Notes: generated by a model from the letters alone, not told the origin. 57,259 nucleotides of DNA from Deltaproteobacteria bacterium (GCA_019310965.1 JAFDDG010000057.1:1-57259); one strand, 5' to 3'; shown: positions 33,387 to 42,842, counted from the stretch's first letter. Program-made: numbers and translations.

Positions 33387-34669
33387 CCGACGCGGGCGAG
33401 CTCGGCCGCGAGGTCGCTGGCTCGCTCGAGCACGCGGTCGACACTGCGCTGCATGAAGCGAGTGAGCTGATCGGCGCTGGCATCGCCGTCCTCGGCTTCG
33501 AACGCCGCGCGCTCGGTGACAACACGCGCCTCCTCGATCGCGACCTCCTGCTTCGCCCAGACCTCGCGCAGGCGCGGGAAGCGCACCGCCGGATCCTGGG
33601 ACACGAGATCCTGTAGGTGCTTGAAGCTCCACCAGGCCGAGTCGGTCTCGGGCGCGGAGCCACCGACGGCGAGCTGCGCGGGCAGGATGCCGTCGAGGTA
33701 GAGCGGGAGGTAGAGCGCCGTGCACGGTGTGCCGAACGCGACCCACACCGGCCAGGCCGCCGCACTCGGCTGCACCGGAAGCTCGGCCACCAAGCTCGCC
33801 GTCGTCGAGGACACCGGCTCGCTGTGGGCGCAGAGCGTGAAATGGCGTTCGTCGGCGGGTGTGCTGTCGACGGTCGTCCAAGCCGCGCCGCACTCGCCGT
33901 GATCGCGAAGTGCCGCGGTGAACGAAGCCACGTCGTGCGCGCCCGCAGCGGCCGAGAGCGCTCGCTCCGCCGCGCGTCGACGCCCTTGCGAGAACTGCGG
34001 CGGCACGTGCGGGTTGCCATACGCGGCCGCCACGTCGAGGCGCGTTTCCGGCGAGCACCAGCCCGCAGCGACGGCAAAATGCCCGGCGTCGCGGGAGGCG
34101 ATCTCCCAGTCATTCCCAATGGAGTAGTGGTTCGAGACAGCCGCGAGAGAGACGCGCCGCGCGGCCCAATGACGATTCGACGTCTCCAGCTGCCAGGCCT
34201 CGCAGGCGTCGGCCAGCACGAAGCTGTTGTGGTAGCCGGTGCCATGGGGAGCGAGCGCCGGGCCGCCCTGCCCGTGGGCTTCGAGCAACCCCGCGAGCAC
34301 CTCGAGCGCCTCCCGTGCCGTGCGACCCCGTTCGAGGCCCAGACGCACCAGGTCCATGCCGATGAGCCCCGGACGCTCCTCGATGGTTTCGTTCGAGAAG
34401 ACCGCGTGATTGCCGATGGCGACGGCGTGCTCGTTGACGCCGTGCTCGAAGCCCCACACCCACCAGGGCGAGTGGCCCATCACCCGGTAGCTCTCGGCCA
34501 CCTGCGGGATCTCGATGTGCGTGCAGCGCAGCTGCGATCCGCGGGCGTAGTGCGCCGCCGGAAACTGGACGAAGGGTTGGCACTCCTCGCCCTTGCGATC
34601 GCTGTTCTTGCCGTAGAGCGTGCGCCCGGAGGCAGTCTGCGTCGGCGCGGCGACGAGGGAGTCGCACAT
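33383..34669 (-). CDS. C69/secernin-type dipeptidase-like Ntn hydrolase
   Basis: A 428-residue protein beginning MCDSLVAAPTQTASGRTLYG then KNSDRKGEECQPF. In secernins and C69 peptidases removal of Met exposes the N-terminal Cys nucleophile, which fixes the start at ATG 34667-34669 rather than the GTG nine bases earlier. Later blocks GHSPWWVWGFEHGVNEHAVA, IGMDLVRLGLERGRTAREA and SFVLADACEAWQLET are typical of secernins. It faces the PQQ dehydrogenase gene across 55 bp. Substrate unknown. Confidence 0.87.
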   Translation of the reverse strand: MCDSLVAAPTQTASGRTLYGKNSDRKGEECQPFVQFPAAHYARGSQLRCTHIEIPQVAESYRVMGHSPWWVWGFEHGVNEHAVAIGNHAVFSNETIEERPGLIGMDLVRLGLERGRTAREALEVLAGLLEAHGQGGPALAPHGTGYHNSFVLADACEAWQLETSNRHWAARRVSLAAVSNHYSIGNDWEIASRDAGHFAVAAGWCSPETRLDVAAAYGNPHVPPQFSQGRRRAAERALSAAAGAHDVASFTAALRDHGECGAAWTTVDSTPADERHFTLCAHSEPVSSTTASLVAELPVQPSAAAWPVWVAFGTPCTALYLPLYLDGILPAQLAVGGSAPETDSAWWSFKHLQDLVSQDPAVRFPRLREVWAKQEVAIEEARVVTERAAFEAEDGDASADQLTRFMQRSVDRVLERASDLAAELARVG

Positions 34670-34724
34670 GGGGGCCACGCTATCACACAGGCGGGCCGAC
34701 CTTGCGGCGGGCTACCGTGCGCCC

Positions 34725-36863
34725 ATGACGATCGCGCTGGGGCGTCGGCGGGCCAGCGCTGTGACTGCGCTGGTCGCCCTGATCGTGGCCTGCAGCGAGT
34801 CGCAGCCGCGAGCGATTCGACCGGTGGCAGCCGCAGGCGCAGTCTCCGACGACTGGCCGCTCCACGGTCTCACTCCCGGCGAAACGCGCTTCAGTCCTCT
34901 CGACGCGATCGACCGCGAGACGGTGCCGCGGCTGGGCCTCGCGTGGTCGTACGAGACGGGCTCCCGGCGCGGTCTCGAGGCCACGCCCATCGTCGTCGAC
35001 GGCGTCCTCTACGCGACCTCCACCTGGAGCAGAGTCTTCGCCCTCGACGCGGCGACCGGCGAAGAGCTCTGGCGCTACGACCCGGGCGTGCCGGGCTGGA
35101 AGGCGCGACACGCCTGCTGCGACGTGGTGAACCGCGGCGTGGCGCTGTGGCAGGGACGCGTCTACGTCGGCACGCTCGACGCAAGGCTCATCGCACTCGA
35201 CGCAAGGACGGGCAAGCCGCTCTGGGACGTGCGCACGGCCGCTCTCGGCGAGCCCTACACCATCACCGGTGCGCCTCGCGTGGTGAAGGGCAAGGTGATC
35301 ATCGGCAACGGCGGCGCCGATCTCGGCGTACGCGGCTACGTGAGCGCCTACGATGCGGAGACGGGCGCACTCGTCTGGCGCTTCTACACGGTGCCCGGCA
35401 GCCGGCAGGGACCGCACGAGCACCCGGAGCTGGCCGCCGCCGCGGAGACCTGGCCCGAGGACGCGCTCTGGGAGACTGGCCTCGGCGCGACGGCGTGGGA
35501 CTCGCTCGCCTTCGACCGCGATCTCGACCTGCTCTACGTCGGCACGGGCAACGCGAGCGTCTACCCACGCGAGATCCGCAGCCCCGGCGGAGGCGACAAC
35601 CTCTACGTGGCGTCGATCCTGGCGCTGCGGCCGGACACCGGCGAGCTGGTCTGGCACTACCAGACGACGCCGGGCGAGCAGTGGGACTACACCGCCACGC
35701 AGCACATGATCCTCGCGGACCTCGAGATCGAGGGCCGTCTGCGCCAGGTGCTGATGCAGGCGCCGAAGAACGGCTTCTTCTACGTACTCGATCGCGCGAC
35801 CGGCGAGCTGCTTTCCGCAGAGAACTACGTGCACGTGAGCTGGGCGAGCCACGTCGATTCCGCAACGGGCCGCCCCGTCGAGCGCCCCGAGGCGGCCTGG
35901 AACGACACAATGAAGACGGTGGCGCCCAGCATCGTCGGTGGGCACAACTGGCACCCGATGAGCTTCCATCCGGGGACCGGGCTCGTCTACATCCCCGCCA
36001 TCGAGTCGACCTACCCGTTCACGATGGACCGGGACTTCGTTCCACGGCCCGGCAGATGGAACATGGGCGAAGACCTGCCGGCGCTCACCGCGCTCGGCGA
36101 AAATTTCGCCACACTGCGCTTCGTCTCCTGCAACTGGACGCAGCTGCTCGCCTGGGATCCCGTGCGGCAAGAGAAGGCGTGGGCCGTGGCACACGACTCC
36201 GGCGTGCCGGGCGGGACGCTCGCAACCGCCGGAGGGCTCGTCTTCCAGGGCAACGGCGAGGGCAGCTTCGCCGCCTACGACGCCGGTAGCGGCAAACGCC
36301 TCTGGTCCGTCGAGCTCGGAATCGCGGCCATGGCGCCGCCCGTCAGCTACCGCGTCGGCGACGAGCAATACGTCGCGCTGCTGGCCGGCGTCGGCGGCAG
36401 CCAGGGAGGCCACCAGACGCGCTTCACGCACACGAACCAGGGGCGCCTGCTCGCATTCAAGCTCGATGGCGAAGCACCCATGCCGGCCGTCGAGCAACGC
36501 CCGCCGGGCCGGGTCGCGCACCCGCGACTCGAAGTGGCTGAAGCGGTCGTCGCCCGGGGCCGCGACGTCTACGCCGACGTCTGCATGTTCTGCCACGGCT
36601 TCGCCGCCGAGAGCAGCGGCCTGCACCCCGACCTGCGCTTCGCCTCGGCAGAGGTGCACGAGCAGTGGGACAGCATCGTGCGCGGTGGCGCACGCACCGC
36701 AAACGGCATGCCCAGCTTTGCCGACCTGGTGAGCGCCGAGGATGCCCGCGCCGTGCAAGCCTACGTGCTCGAGCGCGCCTGGCACGAGCCGGGCGTCACA
36801 GAACGCCTCCTCGGCTGGTTCGTCGAGAACGCCTGCATTCCTGTCAGCTGGATGACGGATTGA
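34725..36863 (+). CDS. PQQ-dependent quinohaemoprotein dehydrogenase with cytochrome c domain
   Basis: A 712-residue protein. Residues ~45-600 form the eight-bladed PQQ propeller with repeated W-docking segments (ALDAATGEELWRYDPG, ALDARTGKPLWDVR, ALRPDTGELVWHYQ, YDAGSGKRLWSVE), and an adjacent Cys pair at 131-132, as in the PQQ-stacking disulfide. A C-terminal cytochrome c domain carries CMFCH (620-624). The N terminus (ALVALIVACSES) is a lipoprotein signal, unlike typical soluble periplasmic type II alcohol dehydrogenases. ATG 34725 is chosen because this signal starts there. Confidence 0.9.
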   Translation: MTIALGRRRASAVTALVALIVACSESQPRAIRPVAAAGAVSDDWPLHGLTPGETRFSPLDAIDRETVPRLGLAWSYETGSRRGLEATPIVVDGVLYATSTWSRVFALDAATGEELWRYDPGVPGWKARHACCDVVNRGVALWQGRVYVGTLDARLIALDARTGKPLWDVRTAALGEPYTITGAPRVVKGKVIIGNGGADLGVRGYVSAYDAETGALVWRFYTVPGSRQGPHEHPELAAAAETWPEDALWETGLGATAWDSLAFDRDLDLLYVGTGNASVYPREIRSPGGGDNLYVASILALRPDTGELVWHYQTTPGEQWDYTATQHMILADLEIEGRLRQVLMQAPKNGFFYVLDRATGELLSAENYVHVSWASHVDSATGRPVERPEAAWNDTMKTVAPSIVGGHNWHPMSFHPGTGLVYIPAIESTYPFTMDRDFVPRPGRWNMGEDLPALTALGENFATLRFVSCNWTQLLAWDPVRQEKAWAVAHDSGVPGGTLATAGGLVFQGNGEGSFAAYDAGSGKRLWSVELGIAAMAPPVSYRVGDEQYVALLAGVGGSQGGHQTRFTHTNQGRLLAFKLDGEAPMPAVEQRPPGRVAHPRLEVAEAVVARGRDVYADVCMFCHGFAAESSGLHPDLRFASAEVHEQWDSIVRGGARTANGMPSFADLVSAEDARAVQAYVLERAWHEPGVTERLLGWFVENACIPVSWMTD

Positions 36864-37016
36864 GCGGCCGCAAGCAGGCCAACCGCCTCGGGCGGCCCCG
36901 GTGGCCCCACGCACCTGTCGCTCGGCCCGATCGAGGTGTGCCCGTTGCAGGCATCGACCCTGTACGCGGCGCTCCTCGAGCACAACCCCCCGCGGCGGGG
37001 ACCTGGAGCAGGTAGG

Positions 37017-37178
37017 ATGGGCCGCATGGAGGCGCTGCTCGACCCGGAGGAAGAGCGCGCGCTGCTGATCGGCAGCGCGCAGCAGCTCGGCCGCGCGGCG
37101 GCGCACCGCCGCACTTCCCCTCCGCGCTGGGGTCGCGACGGGGCCCAGCGATCGCTCCCGGAGCGGGCGGCGGAGTGA
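37017..37178 (+). CDS. possible small ORF coupled to the MFS gene
   Basis: A 53-residue frame, MGRMEALLDPEEERALLIGS followed by AQQLGRAAAHRR and a basic tail. AGGTAGG precedes the ATG. Its TGA overlaps the GTG of the MFS transporter (GTGA), the coupling used throughout this window. Family unknown; it may be a leader or a chance frame. The 153 bp between the PQQ gene and this frame contain nothing I can name. Confidence 0.3.
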   Translation: MGRMEALLDPEEERALLIGSAQQLGRAAAHRRTSPPRWGRDGAQRSLPERAAE

Positions 37179-38464
37179 GCGAGGACGCCCCCACCTCCCC
37201 TTCGACCGAGAAGAAGTTGAGCGCACGCACCTGGTACACGCTCGGCCTGCTGATGGTGATCTACGCGGTGAACCACATCGACCGCCAGGTCATGTACATC
37301 CTCGGCGAGCCCGTGCGCGAAGAGCTCGGACTCAGCGACGGACAGATGGGCTGGATTCTGGGTGGTGGCTTCGCACTGTTCTACGCGTTCATGGGGATTC
37401 CGATCGGACGGATCGCCGACAGAGCCAACCGCCGCAATCTGATCGCGATCGCACTGGCGCTGTGGAGCGCTTTCACCGTCGCATCCGGCCGCGCCAGCGG
37501 CTTCTTGCAGCTCGTGGCGGCGCGCATCGGCGTGGGGATCGGCGAAGCGGGCTGCACGCCGCCCGCGCATTCGATGGTCTCGGACCTCGTGCCGCCCGAG
37601 CGGCGCGCGAGTGCGCTCTCCTTCTATGCTCTCGGCATTCCGCTCGGCACGCTGTTCGGCCTCACCGCCGGGGGCTACCTCGCGGACACGCTCGGCTGGC
37701 GTTGGGCGTTCTACCTGGTCGGCGCGCCGGGTGTCGCACTCGCGCTGCTCGCGCGACTGACGCTGCACGAGCCGGAGCGTGGCGCCACGGAGCCGGGCGC
37801 CGACACCGGAGAGCAGTCCCTCGGCGACGTGTTCGGATTCATCGCCGGGCTGCCCTCCGTGCTGCATTCGCTACTCGGAAACGCGCTCCAGACGCTTCCG
37901 CTGGCCGCAGCGGCGGCCTTCAACCCCGCCTACCTTCAGCGCGTGCACGGACTCTCGATCACGGAGACGGGTTTGAGCCTGGGTCTCATCTCGGGACTCG
38001 TCGGCGGCGCCTCGGTATTCGCGTCCGGGCGCATCTCGGACCGCCTGAGTCGGCGCGACGAGCGCTGGCTCTTCTGGCTACCGCTCGCCGGCGCACTCGT
38101 TTCGATCCCCTTCTCCGCAGTCGCATACACGACGGGTGTGTGGTGGGTCGCTGTGGCGGGCATCGGCGCCGCGACGCTGTTCAATCACCTCTACTCGGCG
38201 CTCGGCCACGCGCAGGTGCAGTCGCTCGTGAAGCCGCGCATGCGCGCAATGATGTCGGCCATTGCGTTATTCGGCATGAACCTCGTCGGCTTCGGGGTGG
38301 GGCCGCTCGCCGTTGGCTACATCTCCGACGCCTTCGGCGGCGGCGATCAGATCCGGGTCGCACTGCTGGTGCTGGTGCTCGCGTGCATGCCGTGGGCTTG
38401 CATCCACTATGGGCTGGCCGCGCGCACCTACCGCGCGGACCTGCTGAGAAAGCGCGAAGCATGA
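37175..38464 (+). CDS. MFS transporter, Spinster-like
   Basis: A 429-residue 12-helix major facilitator. TM1 carries VIYAVNHIDRQVMYIL, with the Asp-Arg pair of Spinster-type transporters, then LGLSDGQMGWILGGGFALFY, the loop 2-3 motif GRIADRANRRNLIA, and RIGVGIGEAGCTPPAHSMVS in TM4. Spinster relatives move sphingolipids, sugars or aromatic acids; substrate here unknown. GTG at 37175 overlaps a small ORF; its own TGA overlaps the ATG of a second, related MFS gene. Confidence 0.9.
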   Translation: MSEDAPTSPSTEKKLSARTWYTLGLLMVIYAVNHIDRQVMYILGEPVREELGLSDGQMGWILGGGFALFYAFMGIPIGRIADRANRRNLIAIALALWSAFTVASGRASGFLQLVAARIGVGIGEAGCTPPAHSMVSDLVPPERRASALSFYALGIPLGTLFGLTAGGYLADTLGWRWAFYLVGAPGVALALLARLTLHEPERGATEPGADTGEQSLGDVFGFIAGLPSVLHSLLGNALQTLPLAAAAAFNPAYLQRVHGLSITETGLSLGLISGLVGGASVFASGRISDRLSRRDERWLFWLPLAGALVSIPFSAVAYTTGVWWVAVAGIGAATLFNHLYSALGHAQVQSLVKPRMRAMMSAIALFGMNLVGFGVGPLAVGYISDAFGGGDQIRVALLVLVLACMPWACIHYGLAARTYRADLLRKREA

Positions 38465-39795
38465 GCGGCGCGCAAGGCAGCGCGGCGTCCCGCTGGGATG
38501 GCCCCTATTCGCTCCGCTACACGCTGTGGGTGCGGTGGCTGGTTCTGCTGGTCAGCGCATTCAGCACGCTCGACCGCACGATGGTATCGATCCTGATCGA
38601 CGAGATCGGTGCGGAGTTCTCACTCAGCGACACCCAGCTCGGCCTGCTGCTCGGCCCGGCGTTCGGCCTCGTCTACGCCTTTCTCACGCTTCCGCTGGCG
38701 CGGCTCGCCGACCTCTGGGTCCGGCGCAACATTGTCGCCGCCTCGCTCTTCCTGTGGAGCCTGTTCACGGCGGCGACCTTCTTCGCGAAGAGCTTCGCAG
38801 TCCTCTTCGTGACGAGGATGGGCGTCGGCATCGGCGAGGCGGGCGGCACGGCACCCAACGTGTCGCTGCTCTCCGACTACCTGCCACCCCAACACCGTGC
38901 GCGCGGCGTGTCTGTCATATCGATCGGCGCAACCCTCGGAATGGGCGTCGGGATGGTGATCGGCGGCAACGTCGCCGAAACCCAGGGATGGCGGGCGGCG
39001 TTCTTGTTCGCGGGCATCCCCGGCGTGTTTCTCGCAGCGCTCTACCTGGCGACCGTTCGCGAGCCGAAACGCGGCGCCAGCGAAGCGTCGGACCACGCCG
39101 TCGAGCGTCCGACGCTGCGGGAGGTGATGTCGTACCTCATCGCGAGCCGGACCTACCTCGTCATCTTGCTCGCGAACGCCTTCTCCCTATTCGCTGCGAT
39201 GGGTCGCAACCTGTGGGAGCCCGCGTTCATCATCCGCATCTACGACATGGGGCCCGCCGATGCGGGGCTCTGGTACTTCCTGACCAGTCCGGTGCCCTCC
39301 GCGTTCGGCATCTGGCTCGGCGGGCGCCTGGCCGACGGGCTCGGGGTCCGCGACGCCCGCTGGTACCTCTGGATCCCGGCGCTCGGCCAGCTGCTGTCCG
39401 TTCCCATCCTGATCGGCTTCCTGCTCTGGCCCGAGACGCACACCATCGCCGGCATCCCGTTTGCATTCGTGCTGAGCTTCTTCGGCTCGATCGTGGGCTC
39501 GTTCTTCACTGCACCGTTCATGGCGACGATCCAGGGCCTCTCGAAGCTGCGCATGCGCGCCATCGCCGCCGGCGTCTCGACGTTGATCTCGACGCTGGTC
39601 GGACTCTGCGCCGGGCCGCTCCTCGTCGGCATGCTGTCGGACGCCATGCAGGTGCGCTTCGGCGAGGATTCGCTGCGCTACTCGCTGCTGATTCCGACCG
39701 CCGCGCCGCTGCTCTCGGTGCTGGTCTGCGTGTTCGGCGCACGACGCGTGGCCGCCGACCTGGCGCGCGCGAAGCTCGGAGGCGGCGACACCTGA
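38461..39795 (+). CDS. MFS transporter, Spinster-like (paralogue of the preceding gene)
   Basis: A 444-residue transporter related to its neighbour: SAFSTLDRTMVSILIDEIGA, FSLSDTQLGLLLGPAFGLVY, ARLADLWVRRNIVAASL and RMGVGIGEAGGTAPNVSLLS. It has 12 predicted helices, and the end is basic. ATG overlaps the previous stop (ATGA). Two adjacent, coupled paralogues suggest either a heteromeric pair or two substrates of one pathway. Confidence 0.9.
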   Translation: MSGAQGSAASRWDGPYSLRYTLWVRWLVLLVSAFSTLDRTMVSILIDEIGAEFSLSDTQLGLLLGPAFGLVYAFLTLPLARLADLWVRRNIVAASLFLWSLFTAATFFAKSFAVLFVTRMGVGIGEAGGTAPNVSLLSDYLPPQHRARGVSVISIGATLGMGVGMVIGGNVAETQGWRAAFLFAGIPGVFLAALYLATVREPKRGASEASDHAVERPTLREVMSYLIASRTYLVILLANAFSLFAAMGRNLWEPAFIIRIYDMGPADAGLWYFLTSPVPSAFGIWLGGRLADGLGVRDARWYLWIPALGQLLSVPILIGFLLWPETHTIAGIPFAFVLSFFGSIVGSFFTAPFMATIQGLSKLRMRAIAAGVSTLISTLVGLCAGPLLVGMLSDAMQVRFGEDSLRYSLLIPTAAPLLSVLVCVFGARRVAADLARAKLGGGDT

Positions 39796-39859
39796 AGGCC
39801 CGTGAGTTGTATCCTGCGGATTCCCCGGCGACGCCGCACGCCCAGAGGACGAGCCCTGC

Positions 39860-41035
39860 ATGCCCCCCCGACCCACCCGGAGCTTTCGCGAGTCTTTCGA
39901 CGCGCTGCACGAGACCGCCGTGCGCGAGACGGGGCTCTCCGATTTCGGCGACGAGGCGTACCGCAAGAACCTCGAGTTCCTGCTCGAGTGCTACGACGGC
40001 GAAGCGATACTCGGCGACGAGGGCCGAGAGGCGACGCAGCGAACACTGGTCGACTGCCTCGCGGGGCGGCTCTACAGCACACAGCGTCTCGCGCTGCATC
40101 CCGAGTGCAGGGACCGGCCCATCGAGCGCCCGCTGTTGATCGCCGGTCTGCCTCGAACCGGCAGCACCGCGCTCCACAAGCTGCTCGCCGCGGACCCCCA
40201 ATCGCAGGCCCTGGAGTACTGGCTCGGGTGCCAGCCAGATGTTCGGCCCGCTCGCCACGAGTGGTCCGAACACCCGAGCTATCGGGCAACCGTCGCCGCG
40301 CTCGACCGGATCTACGCGGGCTCGCCGGAGCTCCGCGCCGCCCACTCGATGCGAGCCGCCGAACCGGACGAATGCCGCCTGCTCTTCATGCAGGACTTCC
40401 TGAATGTCACCTTCTCCTTCAACGCCACGATTCCGAGCTACGAGTCGTGGCTCTTCGAGCAGGACCTGCGACCCGCCTACGGCCGCTACCGGGACAACCT
40501 GCAGCTCATCGGGGCCAACGACTCCGACAAGCGCTGGGTACTCAAGAACTCGAGCCACCTGCTGGCCCTGCCCGCTCTGGAGAGCACCTTTCCGGACGTC
40601 TGTCTCGTGCAGACCCACCGCAACCCCGTCGAGTGGATCAGCTCGATCGCGAGCGTGGTCTACAAGTCGCGGCGGATCTACGAGCCGGAGGTCCGGAAGG
40701 AGGACGTGGGCGAGCAGCAGCTGCGTCAGTGGTCCAGCGTGATCGAGCGCAGCCTGACGGATCGCACGAAGCTCTCCTGCCGCATCCTCGACGTTCACTA
40801 CGACCACTTCGTGAACGACCCGATCGCCAGCGTGCGCCGGATCTACGACCATTTCGACTGGCCGTGGTCGCCTCGGGCGGAGACGTCGATTCGCGAGTGG
40901 GGAGACGAGAACCGGCAGCACCAGCACGGCGAGCACCGCTACTCGGCCGAGGAATACGGCCTCTCCGAGGCGCGCATCGCGGATCGCTTTGCCCACTACA
41001 TCGAGTGGGAGCAGCAGGTCCTGACGTCACTCTGA
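39860..41035 (+). CDS. sulfotransferase family protein
   Basis: A 391-residue PAPS-dependent sulfotransferase-like protein. The 5'-phosphosulfate loop is GLPRTGSTALHKLL (96-109) and the 3'-phosphate-binding region is VCLVQTHRNPVEWISSIAS. The N-terminal ~90 residues are helical, as in the bacterial Sulfotransfer_3 type. Acceptor unknown; sterols, lipids or carbohydrates are possible. The next gene (DUF1214) is 29 bp away in the same direction. Confidence 0.88.
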   Translation: MPPRPTRSFRESFDALHETAVRETGLSDFGDEAYRKNLEFLLECYDGEAILGDEGREATQRTLVDCLAGRLYSTQRLALHPECRDRPIERPLLIAGLPRTGSTALHKLLAADPQSQALEYWLGCQPDVRPARHEWSEHPSYRATVAALDRIYAGSPELRAAHSMRAAEPDECRLLFMQDFLNVTFSFNATIPSYESWLFEQDLRPAYGRYRDNLQLIGANDSDKRWVLKNSSHLLALPALESTFPDVCLVQTHRNPVEWISSIASVVYKSRRIYEPEVRKEDVGEQQLRQWSSVIERSLTDRTKLSCRILDVHYDHFVNDPIASVRRIYDHFDWPWSPRAETSIREWGDENRQHQHGEHRYSAEEYGLSEARIADRFAHYIEWEQQVLTSL

Positions 41036-41064
41036 GTCGGACCACAAGAAGGGGAGGCAGCGAG

Positions 41065-42165
41065 ATGCCCAAGGATGACGAGAGCCAGCAGAGCGTCGAG
41101 CGGGTGGTGAGCGGGCAGGTCTGGGCCGACTTCTGCGATGCCCTCAAGCAAGCGGGGGAGATCGTCCTCCGAGAGCGCTCGCCCGACGACCCACTCGATC
41201 GCGCCGAGGGCTGGCGCTATCTCTCGCGGCTCACGCGCCTCGCGCTCGAGCAATCCGTCGAGCACGCGGACCCCGAGGCGCCGAGCTTCTACCAGCTCAG
41301 CCACGAGACCGCCAAGATCGGCGCCGACAATCCGGATGCCTACTACCAGAACTGCATCATCGACGGGCGCCACGACTACCGCCTGTCGGGCCCCCGCGGC
41401 TCCGCCGACTACGTCGGCGTCGGGACCTACTCCGGCGTCTACGGTATCGACAGCGGGATCGAACGCACGGGCTTCATCGACACGAACGAGATCGAGCTCG
41501 ACCCGGACGGCCGGATGGAGATCGTCTTGAGCGCAAAGCCGAAGCCGGGCAACTGGCTCCCGATGCGCGAGGACACGCGCCTCCTGATCATCCGACAGTT
41601 CTGCCAGGACAGGAAGCGCGACGCGGCCACCGATCTCCAGATCGAGTGCCTGAACAGCGACAACAAAGCCGGCATCCTCACGCCGACGAAGATCGCGACG
41701 GGCCTCGACGATGCCGCCCGCTTCGTCCACGCCACCGCCTCGATCTTTGCAGATTGGTCCGAGGCCTTCGCTCGCGAGCCCAATAGTGTGTCCGAGCGCT
41801 TCACGGGCCTGGGCGACCCCAACAACCGGCTCTGGCACGGCTACTGGTCGCTGCGCGACGGCGAGGCCCTCGTGATCGAAGCCGTGCCGCCCGAGTGCGA
41901 GGCCTGGAACTTCGTTCTCAACAACTACTGGGAAGAGTCGCTCGACTACCGCTACCACAACGTCTACATCAACAAGCACACGGCGCACGTCGAGGAGGAC
42001 GGTCGGATCGCGATCATCGTGTCGCCCAGAGATCCGGGCTGGGGCAACTGGATCGACACCGTCGGCCATCGCCACGGCACTCTGTGCTGGCGCTGGACGC
42101 GGGCAATCGACCCGCCGAAGCCGAGCCTGCGTATTGCAGCCTTCGAGGAGATCGCGCGTCGCTGA
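41065..42165 (+). CDS. DUF1214 domain protein
   Basis: A 366-residue protein ending in a DUF1214-type domain: ECEAWNFVLNNYWEESLDYR, NVYINKHTAHVEEDGRIAII and SPRDPGWGNWIDTVGHRHGT. The N-terminal half has QVWADFCDALKQAGEIVLRE, as in related proteins of lipid- and steroid-degrading bacteria. No signal peptide. Function of the family is not known to me. ATG 41065 follows GGGGAGG. Beside a sulfotransferase gene it may act on the same compound. Confidence 0.8.
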   Translation: MPKDDESQQSVERVVSGQVWADFCDALKQAGEIVLRERSPDDPLDRAEGWRYLSRLTRLALEQSVEHADPEAPSFYQLSHETAKIGADNPDAYYQNCIIDGRHDYRLSGPRGSADYVGVGTYSGVYGIDSGIERTGFIDTNEIELDPDGRMEIVLSAKPKPGNWLPMREDTRLLIIRQFCQDRKRDAATDLQIECLNSDNKAGILTPTKIATGLDDAARFVHATASIFADWSEAFAREPNSVSERFTGLGDPNNRLWHGYWSLRDGEALVIEAVPPECEAWNFVLNNYWEESLDYRYHNVYINKHTAHVEEDGRIAIIVSPRDPGWGNWIDTVGHRHGTLCWRWTRAIDPPKPSLRIAAFEEIARR

Positions 42166-42301
42166 CCCCCGACGGCCGGCCCACGCAGGGAGAAGCTGCG
42201 GCGCGCAGTGCGACGGCGGCACTTCGCGTGAGCGAGGCCAATGGCGCATCGAAGCACCGTGCGGGGGCCCGCCGCCTCGGATACCTTCCATCGGCCTCCG
42301 C

Positions 42302-42378
42302 GCGCCGGTAGCTCAGCTGGATAGAGCATCAGGCTTCGAACCTGAGGGTCGGGGGTTCGAGTCCCTCCCGGCGTGCCA
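42302..42378 (+). tRNA. tRNA-Arg (anticodon TCG); insertion site of the island
   Basis: A complete 77-base cloverleaf: acceptor GCGCCGG/CCGGCGT (one G-T pair), D-stem GCTC/GAGC, anticodon stem TCAGG/CCTGA with loop CTTCGAA, T-loop TTCGAGT, encoded CCA. Its 3' 50 bases recur at 48353-48402 and 55367-55416, as expected of an integrase attachment site. Confidence 0.97.
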
Positions 42379-42627
42379 GTCTTCCCGTTACACGACGCAT
42401 GGTTGTAGCAGGCGCGCTCCTCGCGGGCTGAGCCGCTCGGCGCGTGGTGCCGCGGGGGTGCCGTCTGGTGCCGCCGAAATCGAGGAAAGATAAGTCCGTC
42501 TCTTCCTCGCGGAGCGCGTGCGCGTAGACCCGCAACGTCAGCTCCGCGCTCGAATGCCCGAGCTGACCGGCGACCCAGCGCACGCTCTTGCCCGATGCGA
42601 GGGCGAGGCTTGCGAAGGTGTATAGAA
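42329..42627 (-). pseudogene. C-terminal remnant of a tyrosine recombinase (integrase)
   Basis: The frame reads YTFASLALASGKSVRWVAGQ, then LGHSSAELTLRVYAHALREE: the box 2 region, the GH of the conserved LGH and the catalytic Tyr of a phage-type integrase. The usual R-H-T of box 2 is destroyed at the upstream edge (LLYTF) and nothing N-terminal remains. The frame runs on, stopping at TGA inside the tRNA anticodon arm, which is how integrases commonly abut their attachment site. Confidence 0.8.
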
Positions 42628-42653
42628 GGCGGACTAGACCGGGGGGGGGCAGC

Positions 42654-42842
42654 ACCGTCCTCGATATTCTCGGCCGTAAGAATCGTCCCCTCAACAATAT
42701 CGTCCACGTGTGTCCAATTGCGGATCTGCTCTCCGGTACCCCAGACGATAAACGGGTCTTGGGTGATGAATGCACGAGCAATCATGGCGATGACCGCATG
42801 ATTCTCCACGCCCCGATTTCCGTAGACGCTGAAATATCGGCA
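42654..42842 (-). pseudogene. fragment of an NAD-dependent epimerase/dehydratase
   Basis: About 60 residues of an extended SDR sugar epimerase: RYFSVYGNRGVENHAVIAMI, ARAFITQDPFIVWGTGEQIR and NWTHVDDIVEGTILTAENIE. RYFxVYG and the W-x-HVDDIVEG segment are diagnostic. Both ends are missing; a run of nine G at its 3' edge marks the junction with the integrase remnant. The next ~250 bp (42843-43090) hold no gene I can support. Confidence 0.75.

Noticed and set aside
33617..36289. Very long open plus-strand frame (~890 codons)
   Set aside because: Arg/Ala/Gly/Pro-rich, antisense to the secernin gene and out of frame with the PQQ dehydrogenase; no family motifs.
34683..37226. Very long minus-strand frame (~847 codons)
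   Set aside because: Antisense shadow of the PQQ dehydrogenase gene; no domain pattern.
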